Of a DNA stretch of 64,000 nt, positions 46,939 to 56,375 are shown piece after piece (the stretch's first letter is position 1; every line of letters starts with the position of its first letter). The notes beneath the pieces were generated by a model. The model was not told where the DNA came from. It ran no database searches and worked only from the letters and a program-made list of their open reading frames with translations. The DNA is from Elioraea thermophila (ex Habib et al. 2022) (GTDB lineage: Bacteria; Pseudomonadota; Alphaproteobacteria; Acetobacterales; Acetobacteraceae), in assembly GCF_003336755.1 (NCBI RefSeq), contig NZ_QMDI01000006.1, positions 124,001-188,000 on the forward strand, given 5' to 3'. The position numbers and the translations under genes were made by a program.

Positions 46939-47967
46939 TCAGGCCGCCCTCGCCCCGCGCGCCGCGAAGGGAAGGTTCTCGAGCAGGTTCTGCGGCTTCA
47001 TCCGCACCCGGCGCGCGACGTCGAACGCGAGGGCGAGATAGACGGGGCGCGCGCCGACCTGGGGCAGGACAAGGCGCGTGTCCGCAAAGCGCAGGGCAAA
47101 GAGGGCAGCGATGCGCCCGAGGGCCTCGGGCTCCACCGCCTCGCCGTGCCAGAGCCGCCCCACGATGGCCGAGGCCTCGGCATCGAGCCCGACGTACCAG
47201 AGCCAAGCCTCGTCGTGGATGGTCTGCAGCGGCTCGACCGTCACCTCCGCCCCCGTCATGTGCGCGACCCAGAGCGCGATGACGCGCGCGAGCGCCGCCT
47301 GGCCTTCGCGGCCGAAGGTGAGGTCGAGCACGAAGTCGTGCCGATCCGACCGCTCCCAGTATTGCGCGGCGTTCGCGTCGTTCAGCACGTCGAGTTCGAT
47401 CGCCGCCCTCGCCCCGGCCTCGGCCAGCAGCGCGCCGAGCACGCCGAAGCCCCCTCCCCCCTTGGCCGCGCTCTCCACCACCTCCTCGTCGGCGAGCAGC
47501 AGGTTGCCGCCCTCGGTCGAGGCGCGCTGGGGGCGGAAGAAGAGCTCCGCCGCGCGCAGCATGAACGCGTCCTCGCAGCCATCCAGCACGTTGCGCAGGA
47601 TGAGCTGGACGAGCTGGGCGAGGAACATCGGCGGGGTCGCCGAGAGGTCGCGCGCGAAGAGCGCGGCGTAGGCCGCCTCCAGCGTCGGGTGAGCGAGCAG
47701 GTGGTCGCGGAAGGCGAGCCACACCGCCCAGTTTTCGCGCGCATCCGCATCGGCGAGGGCCGCGATCTCGGCCTCGGCGACCGGGCGGCGCGGGTCGGCG
47801 AGCAGGGCGGCGTGCAGGGCGCGCTCGGCGTCGCAGGCCTCCTCGGGCGGGACGAGTTCGGGGCGGGCGAGCCAGGCGGCGAGCAGGGCATCCGTCACCG
47901 CCACCCCGCCCGTGGCGTGCCGTTCGGCGAGGTGATGGCCGGAGGCGAGCCAGAAGTCGCGGCTCAT
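46939..47967 (-). CDS. DUF6352 protein of the FDH locus
   Basis: 342 residues, helical, soluble, with no signal peptide. Starts SRDFWLASGHHL, with LLRNV-like and LRAAELFFRPQR segments recognisable for DUF6352. It begins inside the stop of the DUF6505 gene (ATGA overlap). No catalytic motif is seen. A role in FDH assembly is inferred from context. Confidence 0.78.
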   Translation of the reverse strand: MSRDFWLASGHHLAERHATGGVAVTDALLAAWLARPELVPPEEACDAERALHAALLADPRRPVAEAEIAALADADARENWAVWLAFRDHLLAHPTLEAAYAALFARDLSATPPMFLAQLVQLILRNVLDGCEDAFMLRAAELFFRPQRASTEGGNLLLADEEVVESAAKGGGGFGVLGALLAEAGARAAIELDVLNDANAAQYWERSDRHDFVLDLTFGREGQAALARVIALWVAHMTGAEVTVEPLQTIHDEAWLWYVGLDAEASAIVGRLWHGEAVEPEALGRIAALFALRFADTRLVLPQVGARPVYLALAFDVARRVRMKPQNLLENLPFAARGARAA

Positions 47968-48524
47968 GCCCCACCCCCCGTCCGCATCAGCGCGACGAGA
48001 TCGACCGGTTCGGGGGCAACCTCGTCGCCCTCCTCGCGGATCACGCCGATCACGGGCAGCGCCTGCGGCGCACCGCGCGGGCGGAGGGTGCGGAAGCGTT
48101 CGCGGATCCGCCCGCCCTCCTCCGCCGTGCGCGAGAGCGCGATCAGGGTGCCCGGGGCATGGCCGGCGCAGAGGCTTTCGGCGTGGGCGATCTCCTCCTC
48201 GGCCGCCGCTCGCGCCGACGCCTCATCCGGCGCGCCGAGGCGGTCGCGGATCAGCCGTGCCAGCGACGCGACCGCCGCTGCCCTCTCCTCCGGCGTGGCG
48301 GAGCCGACGCTGACCAGGGTGGACCAGCCGAAGCTCGCAGTGCCGAGGAATCCCGCCCGGAAGGCCTGGCGCGCCTTGCCGGCGAGGCTCTCGAGGTCGG
48401 CGTCCCAGAACAGGAAGGTACCGACCACCGCGACCTCGCCCGGCTCCGCTGCGGCCTCGAAAATCAGGGTGTCGGAGGCGTCAAGGCGAATGGTGCGCAG
48501 GATCGGCCGTGGTGCCTCGATCAT
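47964..48524 (-). CDS. DUF6505 protein of the FDH locus
   Basis: 186 residues starting at the ATGA overlap with the ligase-like gene. The pattern LRTIRLDASDTLIFEAAAEPGEVAVVG and FGWSTLVSV is typical of DUF6505, a small family seen beside FDH genes. Function unknown. No metal or nucleotide motif is visible. Confidence 0.75.
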   Translation of the reverse strand: MIEAPRPILRTIRLDASDTLIFEAAAEPGEVAVVGTFLFWDADLESLAGKARQAFRAGFLGTASFGWSTLVSVGSATPEERAAAVASLARLIRDRLGAPDEASARAAAEEEIAHAESLCAGHAPGTLIALSRTAEEGGRIRERFRTLRPRGAPQALPVIGVIREEGDEVAPEPVDLVALMRTGGGA

Positions 48525-49252
48525 TCGTCCACTCCGGCGGCGGCGAGCCAGGAGGGGGAGGCGAGCGCGGCGGCGAGGCTCAGGCGTTCGTCCCGTCCCG
48601 TCTCGTCGCGCAGGATGAGATCGCCGGTGGCGGGATCGATCCCCCGTTTCGCCGCCTGCGGTGCGGCGAGCCGGGCGAGGTAGGCCTCGGCGAGCGGGCG
48701 GGGGCCGCGCTCCTGCCACTCGTGCAGCCAGGCCATCAGGTGCCGAGCATAGGACTCGACGAGTCGGCCGACCTCCACCGGCTCGAAGCCCTGCTCGATG
48801 AGCGAGGTGAGATCGGGCCGCGTGCCGGGCTCCACCCCCTCGTCGAAGGCCACGCGCAGCCCGGCATGCAGGACGAGCCAGGCGGGCACCTCCCCCTCCG
48901 CGGCCTCCGCCCAGGCAAGTCGCACCCCGCCGGCCGCCGCCCCGTCGATCTCGATCCGGTCCGGCCAGAGGAAGGCGAGCGGGGTCTCGGGCGGGGCGTG
49001 CACGGCGAGCATGTCGGCGAGCGCGACCATGCCGGCATGCAGGGCGAGCCGTGCGGGGCCGAGCGGGCGGTCCGGCTCGAGCACCACCGCGACGTCGAAG
49101 CGTCGGTAGGAGCGCGACCAGACGAGCGTGCCCGCCCCCGCCCTGGGCGCGATCGCGCAGGCCTGCGCGAAGGCATCGCCCCCTTCGCGCAGCGCCACCT
49201 CCCGATAAAGAGGCGGCAGGTCGAGCGGCGGTGTCAGGATCTCCGTCCCCAT
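48521..49252 (-). CDS. Biotin/lipoate protein ligase-like protein (with DUF4444)
   Basis: 243 residues. The fold of the BPL/LplA/LipB superfamily is suggested by SRSYRRFDVAVVLEPDRPL, the LAFLWPDRIEIDG block and VRLAWAE, with a C-terminal DUF4444-like region (DPATGDLILRDETG). The typical lysine-containing catalytic GRGR or KVCG motif is absent, so a ligase activity is doubtful; a cofactor- or carrier-binding role in FDH maturation is more likely. It heads the DUF accessory series and diverges from the polyferredoxin gene with a 77-base gap. Confidence 0.72.
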   Translation of the reverse strand: MGTEILTPPLDLPPLYREVALREGGDAFAQACAIAPRAGAGTLVWSRSYRRFDVAVVLEPDRPLGPARLALHAGMVALADMLAVHAPPETPLAFLWPDRIEIDGAAAGGVRLAWAEAAEGEVPAWLVLHAGLRVAFDEGVEPGTRPDLTSLIEQGFEPVEVGRLVESYARHLMAWLHEWQERGPRPLAEAYLARLAAPQAAKRGIDPATGDLILRDETGRDERLSLAAALASPSWLAAAGVDE

Positions 49253-49329
49253 CGCTCCCTGTCCCCGGTCGCGGCTTCGTCATATATGCCGCGCCGGGTG
49301 GGTTTCACAGGCGCGGGAGGAACGGGGGC

Positions 49330-51348
49330 ATGGCCGACGGCACGCAAGGCGATCCCCGAGGCGAGCGGACGGTCTTCGTCTGCTCCTGCGAAGGCACGAT
49401 GCCGCTCGATGAGCGCGCGCTCGCCAAGGGCTGCCGAGGGGCGCGGCTGGAGACGGCGCGCCAGCTCTGCCGCGCCGAGTTGCCGCGGCTCGCCGCCGCG
49501 CTCGCCAAGGGCGAGGTGCTGGTCGGCTGCGTTCAGGAGCGCGCGGTGTTCGCCGACGCCGCCGCCGAAGCCAAGTCCGGGCACGCGGTCGACACGGTCC
49601 GGCTGCGCGAGACGGCAGGCTGGTCGGCGGAGGCCGACCGCGCCGGGCCGAAGATGGCGGCGCTGATCGCCGCCGCTCAGGTGCCGATGCCGCCCACCCC
49701 GATCGTCACCTATCGCTCGGAGGGTGTGGCGCTCGTCTACGGGCGGGACGAGCGCGCGATCGAGGCGGCGCGGCGGCTCTCGGCGAAGCTCAATCTCACC
49801 GTGCTGCTCGCCGACCCGAAGGACGTCGCACCGCCGCGCGCGACCGAGTTCCCGGTGGTGAAGGGGCGGATCGTGCGCGCTTCGGGGCATTTGGGCGCCT
49901 TCGAGCTCGTCGTCGACGACTATGCCGCGCCTTCGCCTTCCTCGCGCGCGAGCCTCGTCTTCGGCCCCGCGCGCAACGGGGCGAAGAGCCGGGCCGACCT
50001 GATCCTCGACCTCTCGGGCCTCACCCCCCTCTTTCCCGCGCCCCACAAGCGTCCGGGCTACTTGCGCGCCGACCCGAACGACCCGGTGGCGGTGGAGCGG
50101 GCGATCTTTGCCGCGGCCGATCTCGTCGGCACCTTCGACAAGCCGCGCTTCGTCGCCTTCACCGAGGCGCTCTGCGCCCATTCCCGGTCGCGCAAGACGG
50201 GGTGCACGCGCTGCCTCGACCTTTGCCCCGTCGGCGCGATCCGGCCGAACGGCGATGCCGTCGCGCTCGATCCGATGATCTGCGCCGGCTGCGGGTCGTG
50301 CTCGGCCGTCTGCCCGACGGGCGCCGCCTCCTACGCGCTGCCGCCGGCCGACGCGCTGCTCAGGCGCCTGCGCGCCCTCCTCCTCACCTATCGCGAGGCG
50401 GGGGGAGAGCGTCCGGTGCTGCTGATCCACGAGGTCGAGCACGGGGAGCCGCTGATCGAGGCCCTGGCCCGGTTCGGCGACGGTCTGCCCGCGCGCGTGC
50501 TGCCTTTCGCGCTGAACGAGGTGACCGCGCTCGGGCTGGAGACGGTGGCGGCCGCCTTCGCCTACGGCGCTGCCGAGCTTCGCGTGCTGCTGCCCGCCCG
50601 CGCCCGCGCCGACCTCGAGGCCCTCCATCGCACGCTCGCCCTCGCCGACACCGTGCTCCGCGCCTGGGGCTTCGGCGAGGGGCGCGTGGGGACGATCGAG
50701 GCCTCGGACCCCGATGCGCTCGCCGCCGCCCTCGCCGCCTTGCCGAAACGCGAGGGGGTGGCGGTGCTGCGGACCTTCGCGCCGATGGGCGACAAGCGCA
50801 GCCTCGCCCAGCTTTCCTTGCGCGAGCTCGCCAAGGCCGCCCCCGCCCCGGTCGACATCGTGCCCCTGCCCGAGAAGGCGCCCTTCGGCACCCTCGCCGT
50901 GAACGCTGAAGGCTGCACGCTCTGCCTCTCCTGCGTGTCCGCCTGCCCCACGGGCGCGCTCCGCGACAACCCGGACCGGCCTCAGCTCTCCTTCGTCGAG
51001 GATGCCTGCGTGCAGTGCGGCCTCTGCGCCGCGACGTGTCCGGAGAAGGTGATCACCCTCGTCCCGCGCCTCAACGTGGGCGCGGATGTCGTCACGCCGC
51101 GGGTGATCAAGGAGGAGGAGCCCTTCGCCTGCATCCGCTGCGGCAAGCCCTTCGGCGTGAAGTCCTCGATCGAGCGGGTGGTGGCGAAACTCGCGGCGAG
51201 CCACTGGATGTACAAGGGCAACGCGGCCAACCTCGAACTGATGCGCATGTGCGAGGACTGCCGGGTGATCGCGGTGACCGAGACATCGGGGATCGACCCC
51301 TATGCCGGGCCGCCGCGGCCGAAGATCCTGACCGGCGACGACGTCTGA
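49330..51348 (+). CDS. Multi-[4Fe-4S] protein of the FDH locus
   Basis: 672 residues from the ATG at 49330. The N-terminal domain starts VFVCSCEGTMPLD and has no ferredoxin clusters. Four ferredoxin motifs are seen near residues 291 (CTRCLDLCP), 317 (CAGCGSCSAVCP), 528 (CTLCLSCVSACP) and 559 (CVQCGLCAATCP), and two extra CxxC pairs near 600 and 640. No signal or membrane helix, so it is cytoplasmic. Similar polyferredoxins accompany proteobacterial FDH loci; it may supply electrons during assembly or link FDH to NAD(P)H pools. Confidence 0.83.
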   Translation: MADGTQGDPRGERTVFVCSCEGTMPLDERALAKGCRGARLETARQLCRAELPRLAAALAKGEVLVGCVQERAVFADAAAEAKSGHAVDTVRLRETAGWSAEADRAGPKMAALIAAAQVPMPPTPIVTYRSEGVALVYGRDERAIEAARRLSAKLNLTVLLADPKDVAPPRATEFPVVKGRIVRASGHLGAFELVVDDYAAPSPSSRASLVFGPARNGAKSRADLILDLSGLTPLFPAPHKRPGYLRADPNDPVAVERAIFAAADLVGTFDKPRFVAFTEALCAHSRSRKTGCTRCLDLCPVGAIRPNGDAVALDPMICAGCGSCSAVCPTGAASYALPPADALLRRLRALLLTYREAGGERPVLLIHEVEHGEPLIEALARFGDGLPARVLPFALNEVTALGLETVAAAFAYGAAELRVLLPARARADLEALHRTLALADTVLRAWGFGEGRVGTIEASDPDALAAALAALPKREGVAVLRTFAPMGDKRSLAQLSLRELAKAAPAPVDIVPLPEKAPFGTLAVNAEGCTLCLSCVSACPTGALRDNPDRPQLSFVEDACVQCGLCAATCPEKVITLVPRLNVGADVVTPRVIKEEEPFACIRCGKPFGVKSSIERVVAKLAASHWMYKGNAANLELMRMCEDCRVIAVTETSGIDPYAGPPRPKILTGDDV

Positions 51349-51436
51349 GGGGCCGCCCCTCGCTGGCACAAGTCTTGCCAGTCGCTACCCGACGGTTGAT
51401 TGACCCGGCGCGGATGCCGGCCCTACATCACGGGCG

Positions 51437-52441
51437 ATGTCCGCCCCAGCCCTCCGCCAGCCGGACCGCGCACCCGATCGGGCCCGCCGCGGCGACGACC
51501 TTGCCGCCGCACGCCGCGTGCTCGAGACCGAAGCTGCCGCCCTCGAGCGTCTGGCGCGCTCGTTGGACGATCGTTTCGTCGCCGCTCTCGATCTCCTGGA
51601 GGCGGTGCAGGGGCGGATCATCGTCTCCGGCATCGGAAAGTCGGGGCACGTCGCCCGCAAGATCGCCGCCACCCTCGCCTCCACCGGCAGCCCCGCCCAG
51701 TTCGTCCACCCGGCCGAAGCGAGCCATGGCGATCTCGGCATGGTGACGCCGGCGGATGCCGTGCTCGCCCTCTCCAACTCGGGCGAGACGAGCGAACTGA
51801 CCGACCTCGTCTCGCACACCCGCCGCTTCGCCATCCCGCTCGTCGCCATCACCTCGCGGGAGGAGAGCACGCTCGCCCGCCACGCCGACGTCGCCCTGAT
51901 CCTTCCCCCGGCAGCGGAGGCGTGCCCGCTCGGCCTCGCCCCAACGACGTCCACCACGCTGATGCTGGCCTTGGGCGACGCGCTCGCCGTCGCCCTGCTC
52001 GCCCGCAAGGGCTTCGGGGCGGAGGATTTCCGCGTCCTGCACCCGGGTGGGCGGCTCGGCCGCCGGCTCCTGCGCGTGCGCGATCTGATGCACGGGGGCG
52101 AGGAGGTCCCGCTCGCTCCCGAAACCGTCCGCATGGACGAGGCGATCGTGCGCATGACCGCCCATCGCTTCGGTTGCCTCGGTCTGACCGACGGGGCGGG
52201 GCGTCTCGTCGGCATCATCACCGACGGCGATTTGCGCCGTCACATGAGCCCCGATCTGCTGTCCCGCACGGCGCTACAGGTTATGACACGATCTCCGCGC
52301 AGCATCGCGCCGGACGCCCTGGCAGTCGAGGCCCTGCGCGAGATGAACGACCGCCGCATCACCGCCCTGTTCGTGGTCGAGGACGGCCGGCCGGTGGGAA
52401 TCCTGCACGTGCACGACCTGCTCCGCGCCGGGGTCGCATGA
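51437..52441 (+). CDS. kdsD: Arabinose-5-phosphate isomerase
   Basis: 334 residues. An N-terminal SIS domain (ISGIGKSGHVARKIAATLAS, EASHGDLGMV, SNSGETSEL) is followed by two CBS domains (about 205-325). KdsD converts ribulose-5-phosphate to arabinose-5-phosphate, the precursor of Kdo for LPS. It is the first gene of the kdsD-lptC-lptA-lptB-rpoN-hpf operon and overlaps lptC by four bases. Confidence 0.95.
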   Translation: MSAPALRQPDRAPDRARRGDDLAAARRVLETEAAALERLARSLDDRFVAALDLLEAVQGRIIVSGIGKSGHVARKIAATLASTGSPAQFVHPAEASHGDLGMVTPADAVLALSNSGETSELTDLVSHTRRFAIPLVAITSREESTLARHADVALILPPAAEACPLGLAPTTSTTLMLALGDALAVALLARKGFGAEDFRVLHPGGRLGRRLLRVRDLMHGGEEVPLAPETVRMDEAIVRMTAHRFGCLGLTDGAGRLVGIITDGDLRRHMSPDLLSRTALQVMTRSPRSIAPDALAVEALREMNDRRITALFVVEDGRPVGILHVHDLLRAGVA

Positions 52442-53133
52442 AGGCCGCCGCCATGGGGACAGCCCGGCCCGTCCCGCCCGCCCCCCGCCGGGTGCGCGTG
52501 CCGTCTCTGCGGGCACGCCCGTTCGTTCCCGACGCCACCGCCATCGCTCGCCGCCGCTTCGCGGTCGGTGTGCTCAAGCGCGCCCTCCCGCTCGCCGCCC
52601 TGGCGGCTCTGGCCCTGATCCTCGCCTGGCCGCAGATCACCGGCACCGAGGAGCGCATGCGGGTGGCCTACCGCAAACCGACGGAGGCGATGCCGGACAG
52701 TGCCCGCGTGCTCGACGCCCGCTACGTGGGGCGCGACGACCGTGGCCGCCCCTTCACGCTGACCGCCGAAAAGGCGGAACAGCTTGACGGATCGGTGGTC
52801 ATCGAGCTGGCGGCCCCGCGCGGCGACGTCACGCTCGAGGACGGGACCTGGCTCACGCTGGAGGCCCGGTCCGGTCGGTTCGACCGCACGACGCGCCTGC
52901 TCGATCTCGAGGACGAGGTCGTGCTGCATCACGATGCGGGCTATGAGGTGCGTACGGCGAAGGCGCGGATCGACCTCGCCGCCGGACGCGCCGAGGGCGA
53001 CGAGCCGGTAGTGGTGCAGGGGCCGGCCGGCAGCATCGATGCGCCGGGCTTCCGCCTGGAGGAAAAGGGCGCGGTGGTGATCTTTCCCGGGCCGGCGCGC
53101 ATGCTGCTGCGCACCGCCGAGGGTTCGCCGTGA
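52438..53133 (+). CDS. lptC: LPS export protein LptC
   Basis: 231 residues starting in the ATGA overlap with kdsD. It has a cytoplasmic basic segment, one membrane helix (about 47-64), then a periplasmic beta-jellyroll (RPFTLTAEKAEQLDG, the VTLEDGTWLTLEARSG block and VVVQGPAGSIDAPGF). LptC links the LptB2FG transporter to LptA. The N-terminal cytoplasmic extension is longer than in E. coli LptC. Confidence 0.88.
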   Translation: MKAAAMGTARPVPPAPRRVRVPSLRARPFVPDATAIARRRFAVGVLKRALPLAALAALALILAWPQITGTEERMRVAYRKPTEAMPDSARVLDARYVGRDDRGRPFTLTAEKAEQLDGSVVIELAAPRGDVTLEDGTWLTLEARSGRFDRTTRLLDLEDEVVLHHDAGYEVRTAKARIDLAAGRAEGDEPVVVQGPAGSIDAPGFRLEEKGAVVIFPGPARMLLRTAEGSP

Positions 53134-54014
53134 CCCGCTTCGGCCTTGCCGCCATCGTCCTGCTCCTCGCCTGCTCCGCAGCGGCGCAGGACCTGGGCCT
53201 TGCCGGCCAAGGCCCGGTCGAAGTGCTGGCGGATGGCGCGATCGAGTGGCGCCGTGACGACCAGGTGGTGATCGCCCGCGGCAACGCCCGGGCCACCCGG
53301 GACGGGACGACCGTGTTCGCCGACCGCCTGCTCGCCCGCTACCGGCCGCGCGCGGGTGCGGAGGCCCGCGCCGCGGACGGCTCGCCGTTCGGCGGCGCCT
53401 CCGAGGTCTGGCGGCTGGAGGCGGAGGGCAATGTGCGCATCGTCGCCGGCAACGACCGGGCACAGGGAGACCGCGCGATCTACGACCTCGACCGCAAGGT
53501 GCTGGTGCTGACGGGACGGTCACTCGCGCTCACCAACGGCACCGACACGGTGACCGCCCGCGATGCCTTGGAATACTGGTCCGTGACGCGGATGGCTGTG
53601 GCGCGCGGCCAGGCGGTCGTCACCGCGCCCGACCGGAAGCTGGAGGCCGATACGATCGCCGCCTGGTTCGCCGAACGCGAGACGGCGACACCCGCCCAGA
53701 CGGTGCGCGGCACGCCGGTTCCCGGGGCAGGGCGGCTCGAGCGGGCCGAGGCCTGGGGCGACGTCCGCATCACTACCGAGACCGACGTCGTGCGCGGAGA
53801 TCGCGGGGTCTACTTGCCGGCCGAAGGGGTGGCGCGGCTGTTCGGCGCCGTGCGCATCACCCGTGGCCAGAACCAGCTCAACGGTGCGGTCGCCGAAGTG
53901 AACCTTCGCACCGGGGTGTCGCGGCTGTTGCCCACACCGGGCGGCAGGGTCGCCGGCATGTTGGTGCCGGAGGAGCGTCGCCCGCCCGCTCCCGCCCTGG
54001 AGAGAGGGCGATGA
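53130..54014 (+). CDS. lptA: LPS transport periplasmic protein LptA
   Basis: 294 residues from a GTG overlapping lptC. A signal peptide ([15 protein letters not shown]) is followed by OstA-like repeats: [30 protein letters not shown], then [13 protein letters not shown]. LptA forms the periplasmic bridge for LPS. It is longer than E. coli LptA (185 residues), as in other alphaproteobacteria. Overlaps lptB by four bases. Confidence 0.87.
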   Translation: MTRFGLAAIVLLLACSAAAQDLGLAGQGPVEVLADGAIEWRRDDQVVIARGNARATRDGTTVFADRLLARYRPRAGAEARAADGSPFGGASEVWRLEAEGNVRIVAGNDRAQGDRAIYDLDRKVLVLTGRSLALTNGTDTVTARDALEYWSVTRMAVARGQAVVTAPDRKLEADTIAAWFAERETATPAQTVRGTPVPGAGRLERAEAWGDVRITTETDVVRGDRGVYLPAEGVARLFGAVRITRGQNQLNGAVAEVNLRTGVSRLLPTPGGRVAGMLVPEERRPPAPALERGR

Positions 54015-54793
54015 ACGCCCCCTCGCCCACATCCGCCGCGGGGCCCGGCCCGCTCACCGTGCTGCCCGGCAGCCCCGGGCTGGTCGCGTCGAACCTCGGC
54101 AAGCGGTTCAAGAAGCGGCCGGTGGTGCGGAACGTGTCGCTTTCGGTGCGCCGCGGCGAAGCGGTCGGCCTGCTTGGGCCGAACGGCGCCGGCAAGACCA
54201 CCTGCTTCTACCTCATCGTCGGTCTCGTCCGCCCGGATGAGGGGCGGATCCTCCTCGACGGGGTCGACATCACCGATCTGCCGATGTACCGCCGCGCGCG
54301 CCTCGGCCTCGGGTACCTGCCGCAGGAAGCCTCGATCTTCCGCGGTCTCTCGGTGGAGGACAACATCCGCGCCACGCTGGAGGTGGTGGAGCCGGATCGC
54401 GAGCGGCGCGAGGCGATCCTCGACGATCTGCTGGCCGAATTCTCCATCAGTCACCTGCGGCGCACCCCCGCGATCGCGCTTTCGGGCGGCGAGCGGCGGC
54501 GGGTGGAGATCGCGCGGGCCTTGGCCACTCACCCATCCTTCATTCTTCTCGATGAACCTCTGGCCGGGATCGACCCGATCGCGGTGGGCGACATCCGCGA
54601 TCTGGTCGCCCACCTGAAGGACCGCGGCATCGGCGTGCTGATCACCGACCACAACGTGCGCGAAACACTCGAGATCATCGACCGTGCCTATATCCTGCAC
54701 GATGGCCAGGTGCTGATGGAGGGCGCTCCGGAGGACATCGTCGCCCACGACGGGGTGCGCCGGGTCTATCTCGGCGACCGTTTCCGGCTCTGA
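54011..54793 (+). CDS. lptB: LPS export ABC ATPase LptB
   Basis: 260 residues. Walker [10 protein letters not shown], signature [10 protein letters not shown], Walker [14 protein letters not shown] and the H-loop TDHNVRETL, all intact. LptB powers LPS extraction by LptFG. It starts in an ATGA overlap with lptA and is 24 bases upstream of rpoN. Confidence 0.96.
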   Translation: MNAPSPTSAAGPGPLTVLPGSPGLVASNLGKRFKKRPVVRNVSLSVRRGEAVGLLGPNGAGKTTCFYLIVGLVRPDEGRILLDGVDITDLPMYRRARLGLGYLPQEASIFRGLSVEDNIRATLEVVEPDRERREAILDDLLAEFSISHLRRTPAIALSGGERRRVEIARALATHPSFILLDEPLAGIDPIAVGDIRDLVAHLKDRGIGVLITDHNVRETLEIIDRAYILHDGQVLMEGAPEDIVAHDGVRRVYLGDRFRL

Positions 54794-54817
54794 CCGCGCG
54801 CGAGGAGGACGAGGGCG

Positions 54818-56308
54818 ATGGCGCTCGCGCCCAGGCTCGATCTCCGCCTCGGCCAGACGCTGGTGATGACGCCGCAGCTGCGGCAGGCGATCCAGCTCCT
54901 CCAGTACTCGAATTTGGAAGTGCAGGCTTGGGTCGAGCAGGAACTCGAACGCAACCCGCTGCTCGAGCGCGACGAGAGCCCCATTCTCGACGGCAGCACC
55001 GCCCCCGCCCCGCCCGAGCCCGAGCCGCTGCCCCCGTTGGGCGAGCCGCAGCGCGAGGCGATCGAAGCGGGCGACGGCCCGCCGCTCGATGCCGATTTCG
55101 GCAACGTCTACGATGCCGGCACGGCCGCCGATGGCGCCTACGCTCCGGGTCTCGGCGTGGCCGGCCGCGGCGGGCGGCCCGACTTCGAGGAGGACGAGCG
55201 CGACATCGGCGACCTCGCACCCCAGCGCCGGTCGCTGCGCGAACATCTCGCCGAACAGCTTCGCCTCACCTTCGACGATGCCACCGATCGCCTGATCGGC
55301 GCCTGCCTGATCGCCGGCCTCGACGGCGCGGGGCGGCTGGTGCTCGACCTCGACGGGCTCGCCACGCGCCTTGCCTGCCCGCGCGAGCGGATCGAGGCGG
55401 TGCTCGCGCGCATGCAGCGTTTCGACCCCCCCGGCGTGTTCGCACGCTCTTTGCGCGAGTGCCTGGAGATCCAGCTGCGCGAGCTGAACCGCTACGACCC
55501 GGCGATGGCCGCCCTTCTCGATAATCTCGACCTGCTCGCCAAGCGCGACCTCAAGCGCCTGCGCGAGGTCTGCGGCGTGGATGCCGAGGATCTCGCGGAG
55601 ATGATCGCCGAGATCAAACGGCTGGATCCGAAGCCCGGCGCGGGGTTCGACCCTGAGCCCGCCGCCACCGTGATCCCCGACGTGCTGATGCGCGCCTCCG
55701 ACGACGGGGGGTGGATCGTCGAACTCAACCCGGAAACCCTGCCGAGGGTGATCGCCAACGGCGCCTACCACGCGAAGGTGCTGGGGGCGGCCCGCAGCAA
55801 GGAGGAGCGCGCCTTCATCGCCGAGCACTGGGCGAACGCCACCTGGCTGGTCAAAAGCCTCGCCCAGCGCGCCGCCACGATCCTCAAGGTCGCTTCCGAG
55901 ATCGTCCGCCGCCAGGACGCCTTCTTCCGCCACGGCATCACCCACCTCAAGCCCTTGATCCTGCGCGACATCGCCCAGGCCGTGGACCTCCACGAATCCA
56001 CCGTCAGTCGGGTGACGGCGAACAAGTCCATCGCCACTCCGCGCGGCGTGCTGGAGTTGAAGTTCTTCTTCTCCAACGCGGTCGGCGGGTCGGGTGGCGA
56101 GGCGCATTCGGCCGAAGCGGTGAGGGCGCGCATCAAGGCGCTGATCGCCGCCGAGGACCCCGAGAACGTGCTCTCCGACGATGCGATCGTCGCGGTCCTG
56201 CGCCGGGAGGGAGTGGACATCGCGCGGCGCACGGTGGCGAAATATCGCGAGGGGCTCGGCATCCCCTCCTCCGTGCAGCGGCGGCGGGAGAAGGCCGTCC
56301 CGGCCTGA
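54818..56308 (+). CDS. rpoN: RNA polymerase sigma-54 factor
   Basis: 496 residues, with a strong GAGGAGGACGAGGG ribosome site. Region I is LRLGQTLVMTPQLRQAIQLLQ, region II is acidic, and the C-terminal RpoN box is ARRTVAKYRE. Sigma-54 directs enhancer-dependent transcription. It is in the conserved lptB-rpoN-hpf order. Confidence 0.96.
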   Translation: MALAPRLDLRLGQTLVMTPQLRQAIQLLQYSNLEVQAWVEQELERNPLLERDESPILDGSTAPAPPEPEPLPPLGEPQREAIEAGDGPPLDADFGNVYDAGTAADGAYAPGLGVAGRGGRPDFEEDERDIGDLAPQRRSLREHLAEQLRLTFDDATDRLIGACLIAGLDGAGRLVLDLDGLATRLACPRERIEAVLARMQRFDPPGVFARSLRECLEIQLRELNRYDPAMAALLDNLDLLAKRDLKRLREVCGVDAEDLAEMIAEIKRLDPKPGAGFDPEPAATVIPDVLMRASDDGGWIVELNPETLPRVIANGAYHAKVLGAARSKEERAFIAEHWANATWLVKSLAQRAATILKVASEIVRRQDAFFRHGITHLKPLILRDIAQAVDLHESTVSRVTANKSIATPRGVLELKFFFSNAVGGSGGEAHSAEAVRARIKALIAAEDPENVLSDDAIVAVLRREGVDIARRTVAKYREGLGIPSSVQRRREKAVPA

Positions 56309-56375
56309 CTGCGCCCCTGGGCCCGCCACACCTTCTTCCCGGCGTGCCCACCAGAAGGAAGGATGAACGAACGCC

